NCBI GenBank assembly: GCA_024642445.1
Contig: JAHEBG010000016.1
Span: 1 to 10,945, forward strand
Direction: 5' to 3'
Source of the DNA: Gammaproteobacteria bacterium
Lineage (GTDB): Bacteria > Pseudomonadota > Gammaproteobacteria > Xanthomonadales > Xanthomonadaceae
DNA length: 10,945 bases
Shown in pieces: positions 5,921-10,945 of this stretch (its first letter is position 1; each line of letters starts with the position of its first letter). The translations under genes and the position numbers were made by a program. The notes below the pieces were generated by a model. The model searched no databases, had not been told where the DNA came from, and saw nothing but the letters and a program-made list of their open reading frames with translations.

Positions 5921-7051
5921 TTAAAATCCAAGTTGGTAATGCTTCAACAACCGCACCAGCCCCCAAGAAATACCACCGGCTGCCGGAATGGTCAGAATCC
6001 AGGCCCAGATGATGCGTTCAATCACCGAGAATTTCAAAGCCCGTGGGTTCTTGGCATAGCCCACGCCCATAATTGCAGTGGAAATGCTGTGGGTAGTGGA
6101 AACCGGCATGCCGAAATGTGCGGCGAGATACAGAATACTGGCAGAACTGGTTTCAGCCGCAAAGCCGTTGATCGGATGCAGTTTCACCATTTTATGGCCC
6201 AGCGTTTTGATGATACGCCAGCCCCCCATGGCAGTGCCGGCTGCCATGACCAAGGCGCAGGTCACGATGATCCAGGTATCGATGCCGCCGTCAGGTTTGC
6301 TGGGGTGCAGAAACCCTAACCAAGACGGCAGACTGTCCAATGTTCCTGAGGTCTGTGCGCCGAACACTGCCAGTGCCACGATGCCCATGGTTTTCTGGGC
6401 ATCATTGGTGCCGTGTGCAAAACCCATGAAGCCGGCGCTGAGAATTTGCGCTTTACCGAACACAGCATTGACCCAACGTGGCCGCGAAATCCTTGCCATC
6501 CAACCGCCTGCCGCGTTCATTGAACTGATGCTGGCCATCAATAAGGCCATCAACAACATGCCCAATAGGAAGCCGGCCAAGGGCGATGTCACCATGGGAA
6601 TGATGACTTTCCATAACAAGCCGGAGTTTTTGGTCCAGGTTTCGCCGTACTGCGACCACAACAGCGAATGAAAATTGTTGTCGGACGCGGCAATGGCAGC
6701 GCCACACAAACCGCCAATCAGGGCATGGCTTGACGAAGACGGCAAACCGCGCCACCAGGTAATCAGGTTCCAGATAATGCCGCCGGTCAGCGCGCAGATC
6801 AGCACAACCGAGGTCACTTGCACGACATCGGTATCCACAAGCCCGGAGGCGATGGTTTTAGCCACTGCAGTTCCGGTCAAAGCGCCGATGAGGTTGGTTA
6901 CTGCAGCCAATAGAACCGCCTGTGAAGGCGTCAGCACCTTGGTGGCCACCACCGTGGCAATGGAGTTGGCGGTATCATGGAAGCCGTTGATGAACTCGAA
7001 CACCAAAGCCGTAATGATCACCAAGAGCAACAGAACCAGCGCAAGGTCCAT
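5921..7051 (-). CDS. pit: PiT-family inorganic phosphate permease
   Basis: A low-affinity inner-membrane phosphate (probably metal-phosphate) transporter. It shows the duplicated PiT architecture. The first half has GFHDTANS (23-30) and PSSSSHALIGG (104-114); the second has GFAHGTNDAQKTMG (210-223) and PVSTTHS (316-322). About ten hydrophobic segments span the 376 residues, shorter than E. coli PitA (about 500) and closer to the compact Pit proteins that pair with DUF47. The start at 7051 has GAGGG (minus strand, 7062-7058) six bases upstream. That site overlaps the stop of the DUF47 gene, so the two are co-transcribed and probably translationally coupled. The energy source, symport with protons or sodium, cannot be told from the sequence. 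Confidence 0.94.
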   Translation of the reverse strand: MDLALVLLLLVIITALVFEFINGFHDTANSIATVVATKVLTPSQAVLLAAVTNLIGALTGTAVAKTIASGLVDTDVVQVTSVVLICALTGGIIWNLITWWRGLPSSSSHALIGGLCGAAIAASDNNFHSLLWSQYGETWTKNSGLLWKVIIPMVTSPLAGFLLGMLLMALLMASISSMNAAGGWMARISRPRWVNAVFGKAQILSAGFMGFAHGTNDAQKTMGIVALAVFGAQTSGTLDSLPSWLGFLHPSKPDGGIDTWIIVTCALVMAAGTAMGGWRIIKTLGHKMVKLHPINGFAAETSSASILYLAAHFGMPVSTTHSISTAIMGVGYAKNPRALKFSVIERIIWAWILTIPAAGGISWGLVRLLKHYQLGF

Positions 7052-7060
7052 GGCTTACCC

Positions 7061-7690
7061 TCAGGAGTTTTTCAGAATGATGTGATGCACCACGTTGCCG
7101 GCATCGCGGCAACGATCGATGGCTTTTTCCAGCATTTCAAACAGATCTTTCAGAATAATGTAACGCATAGGATCGGTTTCATTCTGATAGGTTTCACGAT
7201 ACAGTTCGAGGATAAGACGATCGGCTTCGGACTCAATAGCCTGCATTTTATCGTTGAGCGATTTGCTGGTTTCGATATTCATGCCTTTGCGCAGTTGCCC
7301 GACCATTTCTTCGAGGACTTCGCAGCTCTGCTCCAGCATTTTCGCCCGTGGCATGAAATCGACATCGCCTAACCGATGCGCAGCCAATGAATAACGCTCG
7401 GCGAATTTTTCAATGACTTTAGGGATTTTGTAAAGGACATTGGACAGCGCCTCGATATCTTCACGCTCGAGTGCGGTAACGAAGGTGTTCACCAATTCCT
7501 GGCTGATCTGTGCTGCCAGATCTTTTTCGCGCTGTCGCGCCAACTTGAATTTTTCCAAAGAACGCTGCGACGCCGGCGATGACAACAGTTCACTGAGTGC
7601 CCGGGTGCTTTCGCGGGCGGCAGACGCACTGGACTCCAACAGCCCGTAAAATTTATCGCCTTTACCGAAAATGGTTTGCAAAGAAAACAT
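7061..7690 (-). CDS. DUF47 / PhoU-like Pit accessory protein
   Basis: A cytoplasmic all-helical protein of the PhoU-like DUF47 family, commonly encoded next to pit genes and thought to regulate or assist the permease. The 209 residues are rich in Leu, Glu and Lys. They carry two acidic clusters that resemble PhoU metal-binding motifs: EREDIE (75-80) and EMLEKAIDRCRD (185-196). No signal peptide or membrane segment is present. The start at 7690 has GGAG (minus strand, 7700-7697) six bases upstream. It is the first gene of the pit operon, with a PHO-box-like repeat and a TACAAT box just upstream. Confidence 0.92.
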   Translation of the reverse strand: MFSLQTIFGKGDKFYGLLESSASAARESTRALSELLSSPASQRSLEKFKLARQREKDLAAQISQELVNTFVTALEREDIEALSNVLYKIPKVIEKFAERYSLAAHRLGDVDFMPRAKMLEQSCEVLEEMVGQLRKGMNIETSKSLNDKMQAIESEADRLILELYRETYQNETDPMRYIILKDLFEMLEKAIDRCRDAGNVVHHIILKNS

Positions 7691-7719
7691 CGCACGCTCC
7701 GCGTTTGGGGTCTGCGCTC

Positions 7720-7751
7720 ATTGTATTTCAAATGTGAAGCAATTGTGACAA
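7720..7751 (-). promoter_or_regulatory. candidate PHO box and -10 element for the DUF47-pit operon
   Basis: Read on the minus strand, TTGTCAC (7751-7745), AT-only AATT (7744-7741) and GCTTCAC (7740-7734) give two heptamers at 11-base period with a four-base AT spacer, the PhoB-site layout (CTGTCAT, AT-rich 4, CTGTCAC/T). The first heptamer matches 5 of 7; the second matches in its TCAC end. TACAAT (7725-7720) lies eight bases further on, about where a -10 box sits relative to a PHO box. No good -35 exists, as expected for an activated promoter. Confidence 0.4.
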
Positions 7752-7754
7752 TTG
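7740..7754. repeat. CAATTG-TGA-CAATTG repeat between divergent promoters
   Basis: Two copies of CAATTG (7740-7745 and 7749-7754), itself a palindrome, flank TGA. They make a nearly symmetric 15-bp element in the gap between the DUF47-pit operon and the corC-like gene. The element overlaps the candidate PHO box, so the symmetry may be incidental. Confidence 0.35.
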
Positions 7755-7787
7755 GCTGTGTTTGGCTGCCACAGCCTCCGCATAAGG

Positions 7788-7793
7788 TATATT
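7788..7793 (+). promoter_or_regulatory. possible -10 box for the corC-like gene
   Basis: TATATT (5 of 6 to consensus) lies 30 bases before the ATG. No convincing -35 is present: the nearest is TTGGCT at 7762-7767, 20 bases upstream. The box is inside an imperfect inverted repeat GGTAT (7786-7790) / ATACC (7798-7802). Confidence 0.35.
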
Positions 7794-7823
7794 AGGCATA
7801 CCGCACCTTGTGTCACACCCTTC

Positions 7824-9137
7824 ATGCTCGAACTTTCCATCGTATGTCTGCTCATCCTGCTCAATGGCTTCTTTGCCATGTCGGAAATGGCAGTTATTAC
7901 CTCACGTAAAACCCGCTTGAAACAATTGGCACAGGATTCCAAAGGGGCCAAAGCCGCATTAAAGCTCGCGGAACACCCCGAACGCTTTCTTTCCACGGTT
8001 CAGGTGGGTATTACCCTGATTCCCTATCTGAACGGCATTGTCGGCGGCGAAGCCTTCGGCTCGGCCTTGGGCGTATGGTTGGATAACACCATTCCAGCAC
8101 TGGCTCCGGCTTCTGCGATGACCATCGGAACGGTAATTGTCGCGGTGATTGTCACTTTCGTGACCATTGTCATCGGCGAGCTCGTGCCCAAACGCCTGGC
8201 CATTGCCAATCCCGAGCGCATGGCTTCGTTTGCCGCAATTCCCATGACAGCACTGGCGACGGCCGGAACGCCGGCAGTATGGTTGCTCTCGCTGTGTACC
8301 CGCACCACTCTGAGAGTATTGGGTTTGGACAAGGACAACCAGGACAAGGTGACGGACGAAGAAATCCGACATTTGGTGGCTGAAAGCCATGAACAGGGCA
8401 ACCTGGATGCCGACGAACGCAACATGCTAAACCGCGTTTTGCGCCTGAGTGAACGTACCGCCGAATCCTTGATGAAGCCCCGCACCCTCATCGTTTGGCT
8501 GGATGCCGATGCCGATATTGAGGAAAACCTGACGCTGCTGCGTGAAAATCCACATTCACGCTATCCGGTATATGACAAAGACGACAACAACGTACTGGGC
8601 ATCCTCGAATCCAAATCCCTGGTCGGCCGCATCTGCAGCACCAACGCCGAGCTCCTGCAAACCCTGAATCCGGCACTGTATGTTTCGGAGTCGACCACGG
8701 CCCTGAAACTGCTCGAAATCTTCCGCGAAGAGCAGCAGACCTTGGCTTTGGTGGTCGACGAGTACGGCGACATCCAAGGCGTGGTCACCGTCAATGATCT
8801 GCTTGGCGCCATTCTCGGCCGTATCCAGACCTTGGAAAACACGGTTCTTGAAGCGCTGGTGGTCGAACGTGAAGACGGCTCCTGGCTCATCGATGGACGC
8901 TTGGCCACGGCTGATCTGCACGAATTGCTGAACCTGGAAGTTTTGCCGGGCGAAGAAGACGGCGACTTCACCACCGCCGCCGGCATGGTCATTTCACATT
9001 TCGGCCGCATCCCGCACATCGGTGAATACTTCGAATTCGGTCACTGGCGCGTGGAAGTGGTCGATCTGGACGGCGCCCGCATTGACAAACTTCTGATTGG
9101 ACGAAAAACGGTTCCGGAAGCCGTTTTCGACCAGTGA
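7824..9137 (+). CDS. CorC/HlyC-type CNNM plus CBS-pair membrane protein
   Basis: A member of the CNNM/CorC family (also called hemolysin C or YtfL/YfjD-like), linked to Mg2+ or other divalent cation homeostasis. Domains in order over 437 residues: DUF21/CNNM transmembrane region (about 1-180, starting LELSIVCLLILLNGFFAMSE and including IGELVPKRLA at 117-126), a CBS pair (about 217-335, with SRYPVY at 245-250 and DEYGDIQGVVT at 312-322), and a C-terminal CorC/HlyC transporter-associated domain (about 342-425, with GSWLIDGR). I start at ATG 7824 because the family's first helix begins there. The frame is open further upstream, but those residues are polar and unlike the family. No clear Shine-Dalgarno site is seen. 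It is four bases upstream of the exoD-like gene and likely co-transcribed. The transported ion cannot be inferred. Confidence 0.9.
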   Translation: MLELSIVCLLILLNGFFAMSEMAVITSRKTRLKQLAQDSKGAKAALKLAEHPERFLSTVQVGITLIPYLNGIVGGEAFGSALGVWLDNTIPALAPASAMTIGTVIVAVIVTFVTIVIGELVPKRLAIANPERMASFAAIPMTALATAGTPAVWLLSLCTRTTLRVLGLDKDNQDKVTDEEIRHLVAESHEQGNLDADERNMLNRVLRLSERTAESLMKPRTLIVWLDADADIEENLTLLRENPHSRYPVYDKDDNNVLGILESKSLVGRICSTNAELLQTLNPALYVSESTTALKLLEIFREEQQTLALVVDEYGDIQGVVTVNDLLGAILGRIQTLENTVLEALVVEREDGSWLIDGRLATADLHELLNLEVLPGEEDGDFTTAAGMVISHFGRIPHIGEYFEFGHWRVEVVDLDGARIDKLLIGRKTVPEAVFDQ

Positions 9138-9141
9138 TGCC

Positions 9142-9753
9142 ATGAGCCACGAAATCAGCACCCGTCGATTGTTGCAGGAACTGGCCGAGGGCAACCCAGA
9201 GGACGACCTCAATTTCGGGTTGGTGCTGGACAGCTTCCGTCACCGCAGTTACGGCCTTTTTCTGTTACTGGTGTTGCTACCGGTATTCATCCCTATACCT
9301 GCAGGGCAAGGCGCCTTCAGCGGCTTGCTAACAACATTGATTGGGCTACAACTGTTGTGGCAACTGGAACATCCATGGGTACCAAAATTCATAGCTGAAA
9401 AATCGTTCAAACGCTCGCACATCATCAACTTCCAACGCCACTTCGACCGATGGCTGGGCTACATCGAAAAACTGTGCCGGCCACGCTATGAATATGCCTT
9501 TGACCATGCCTGGGCGCGGGCTGTCAGTGGCCTGCTACTGGTTGTTTTGGGAATCCTTCTAGCCTTACCCATCCCGTTCACCAACTACCCATTCGGCATC
9601 ATCATTCTGGCGTTCAGTCTGGGCTTCATTGAACGTGATGGCATACTGTTTGGCATCGGCTGCGTCATGGGCATCGCGGAAATCGTGGTGCTGGCCGAGT
9701 TTTCGGGCTATATATTGCACCTTCTGGAAAAATTTCTCGGCTATTTCAGCTGA
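9142..9753 (+). CDS. ExoD-family membrane protein
   Basis: Named after rhizobial ExoD, which affects exopolysaccharide production; the biochemical activity of the family is unknown. The 203 residues include FGLVLDSFRHRSYG (25-38), then hydrophobic segments at about 39-75, 127-146 and 150-190. The internal family repeat appears as LLPVFIPIPAGQGA (45-58) and ALPIPFTNYPFG (141-152). I chose ATG 9142, four bases after the corC-like stop codon. An upstream in-frame ATG at 9097 is inside the corC-like gene and adds residues unrelated to the family. The ribosome site is weak, so translational coupling is likely. It ends 13 bases inside the convergent trmJ. Confidence 0.88.
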   Translation: MSHEISTRRLLQELAEGNPEDDLNFGLVLDSFRHRSYGLFLLLVLLPVFIPIPAGQGAFSGLLTTLIGLQLLWQLEHPWVPKFIAEKSFKRSHIINFQRHFDRWLGYIEKLCRPRYEYAFDHAWARAVSGLLLVVLGILLALPIPFTNYPFGIIILAFSLGFIERDGILFGIGCVMGIAEIVVLAEFSGYILHLLEKFLGYFS

Positions 9754-10484
9754 CGCAACAGCCGTTGCGTGTCCGCAAGCAGGCCTCGCACGATCTTGAT
9801 TTCACGCTCATCCATGCCGGCACGCAGAAACAGCCGGCGCAGGCGCTGGGTAACTTTTTCCGGTGAGCGGCCTTTATGGAAGTCAACCTCGTCCATGAAC
9901 TCCCCCAGATGCGAGAACAGGCGCTCCATTTGATCCATTGAAGCCGGAGCCTGTTCATCACCCTCAACCGGTTTCGGCTGCAAGGCCCCGGAAGCCAATC
10001 GCTTCAGGCGAATTTCATAACTCAACACCTGTACGGCTGCAGCCAGATTCAAGGACGCATAATCCGGGTTGCAGGGAATGAATACCCGGCCATGACAGCG
10101 CTGCAGCTCGTCGTTCTCAAGACCGGTTCGTTCTCGCCCGAACAACAGTGCCACATCACCCTGGACACTGCGCGCCACCAAATCGGTTGCGGCCTGACTC
10201 GGGCTGAACTCAGGCAATGCCACATTGCGGTCACGCGCCGTTGTGCCCAAGGCAAAATGGCAACCGGTCAATGCCTCGTCCAGTGTGGCTACCACCTGCG
10301 CCTGTTGCAGGATATCTTCGGCGCCGGCTGACAGCGTAACCGCCTCCGGGTCCGGAAAGCGTTTGGGAGCAACCAGAACCAGTCTGGAAAGCCCCATGGT
10401 TTTCATGGCGCGTGCTGCAGAGCCGATATTTCCGGGGTGCTGTGTGCCTACCAAAACAATTCGGATGGGGTCTATGGGATGCAT
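9741..10484 (-). CDS. trmJ: tRNA (cytidine/uridine-32 2'-O)-methyltransferase TrmJ
   Basis: A SPOUT-class enzyme that uses S-adenosylmethionine to methylate the 2'-OH of position 32 in the tRNA anticodon loop. The 247 residues match the length of E. coli TrmJ. Motif 1 is VLVGTQHPGNIGSAARAMK (10-28); motif 2 is FGRERTGLENDEL (115-127); motif 3, the trefoil-knot cofactor site, is IPCNPDYASLNLAAAVQ (136-152). A C-terminal helical extension follows (about 180-247), as in full-length TrmJ. I chose ATG 10484 because AAAGG lies six bases upstream on the minus strand and the product begins just before motif 1. The frame is open further to 10541. It is divergent from suhB, an arrangement also found in E. 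coli. Confidence 0.95.
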   Translation of the reverse strand: MHPIDPIRIVLVGTQHPGNIGSAARAMKTMGLSRLVLVAPKRFPDPEAVTLSAGAEDILQQAQVVATLDEALTGCHFALGTTARDRNVALPEFSPSQAATDLVARSVQGDVALLFGRERTGLENDELQRCHGRVFIPCNPDYASLNLAAAVQVLSYEIRLKRLASGALQPKPVEGDEQAPASMDQMERLFSHLGEFMDEVDFHKGRSPEKVTQRLRRLFLRAGMDEREIKIVRGLLADTQRLLRQLK

Positions 10485-10621
10485 TACAGGCCTTTTTTTC
10501 GAATCAACAATGAACACTGCTCCCGTGTGCATGGCGGGCAACGGCTGCTTTGGGGTATCATAGGCGCGGTGTTGCTCGACAGCATCCTGTTCTTATTCCA
10601 ATTAGCCCAAGGGTAGTCCCC
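10485..10621. other. divergent trmJ/suhB intergenic region
   Basis: This 137-base gap carries the promoters of both genes. The best rightward pair is TTGCTC (10572-10577) with TATTCC (10594-10599) at 16-base spacing, a weak match. I could not define a leftward pair. A T7 run at 10491-10497 has no hairpin before it and is the A-rich part of the trmJ ribosome site, not a terminator. Confidence 0.4.
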
Positions 10622-10945
10622 ATGCAAAACCCCGTCATCACAGTGATGGTGAAAGCCGCACGCCAGGCCGGCACGGTCATTTTACGCCATATGAACAAGC
10701 TCGACAGCTTGAACGTATTCGAGAAAACCAAACAGGACTACGCCAGCGAAGTCGATGCACTTGCCGAGGCTGAAATCATCAAGGAACTCAAGCGTGCCTA
10801 TCCGCAGGCGGCCTTTCTGTGCGAAGAATCCGGAGCCATGGGCAGTGGCAAGCAAACCTTTGTCATCGATCCGCTCGATGGTACCTCCAATTTCCTGCAC
10901 GGCATACCTCACTACTGTGTCTCCATTGCCTTGGTTGAAAACGGC
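10622..10945 (+). CDS. suhB: SuhB inositol-1-monophosphatase family protein, 5' part
   Basis: A Mg2+-dependent phosphatase of the inositol monophosphatase family. In E. coli SuhB also binds RNA polymerase and works in ribosomal RNA antitermination. Only the first 108 codons are present; the gene runs off the window (the family is about 265-275 residues). Visible metal-site motifs are EES (68-70) and [14 protein letters not shown] (81-94), followed by [10 protein letters not shown]. The start at 10622 has AAGGG (10609-10613) eight bases upstream. It is divergent from trmJ. The symbol rests on sequence motifs plus this neighbourhood; other inositol-monophosphatase paralogues cannot be wholly excluded from the fragment. 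Confidence 0.92.
   Translation, partial: MQNPVITVMVKAARQAGTVILRHMNKLDSLNVFEKTKQDYASEVDALAEAEIIKELKRAYPQAAFLCEESGAMGSGKQTFVIDPLDGTSNFLHGIPHYCVSIALVENG

Noticed and set aside
5891..7085. Several open frames of up to about 200 codons on the plus strand across pit
   Set aside because: They lie opposite a PiT permease with both family signatures, show no recognisable domains and lack ribosome sites.
7733..7748. Two TGTGA pentamers suggesting a CRP site
   Set aside because: They are direct repeats 11 bases apart, not the inverted TGTGA-N6-TCACA arrangement CRP needs.
7786..7802. Inverted repeat GGTAT / ATACC as an operator or terminator for the corC-like gene
   Set aside because: Only five base pairs, AT-containing, with no T-run; it cannot be told from chance.
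10491..10497. T7 run read as a terminator near trmJ/suhB
   Set aside because: No stem precedes it, and no gene ends there.

Overview
The window reads as ordinary, gene-dense bacterial chromosome, most likely from a gammaproteobacterium. Two things suggest this: the divergent trmJ/suhB pair at the right end, an adjacency also known in E. coli, and a protein built from RapA segments, RapA being mainly a gammaproteobacterial protein. By eye the base composition is balanced to moderately GC-rich, and Shine-Dalgarno sites are weak or absent before several genes. A Xanthomonadales/Lysobacterales relative is a guess and cannot be proved from the window. I see no insertion sequence, phage, CRISPR array, tRNA or rRNA.

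Layout, left to right: (1) an MscS-type mechanosensitive channel gene (+), then a bidirectional terminator facing a convergent gene for a small fasciclin-domain protein (-). (2) A 266-base divergent gap, then a 693-residue M13-family zinc metallopeptidase lipoprotein (+) closed by a strong terminator. (3) Directly behind that terminator, a compact promoter and a 320-residue protein (+) that looks like RapA, the RNA-polymerase-recycling ATPase, with the whole Swi2/Snf2 motor removed. (4) Four minus-strand genes, in transcription order: a DUF47/PhoU-like Pit accessory protein, a PiT-family phosphate permease, an alkyltransferase-like (ATL) DNA-lesion sensor and a rhomboid-family membrane protein. 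(5) Divergently, a CorC/HlyC-type CNNM+CBS membrane protein and an ExoD-family membrane protein (+), four bases apart. (6) trmJ (-), convergent with and overlapping the exoD-like gene. (7) Divergently, the first 108 codons of suhB (+), cut by the window end.

Working connections: DUF47 and Pit form a low-affinity phosphate or metal-phosphate uptake unit, with the pit ribosome site overlapping the DUF47 stop codon. A PHO-box-like direct repeat lies at the -35 position of that operon. The corC-like and exoD-like genes are probably co-transcribed.

The best candidate for something undescribed is the motor-less RapA-like protein at 3886..4848. It keeps the N-terminal RNA-polymerase-contacting (Ntn) region and the C-terminal region but has no Walker A, DEAD-box-type or other helicase motif. 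Its promoter appears to start transcription at the ATG itself, giving a leaderless mRNA.
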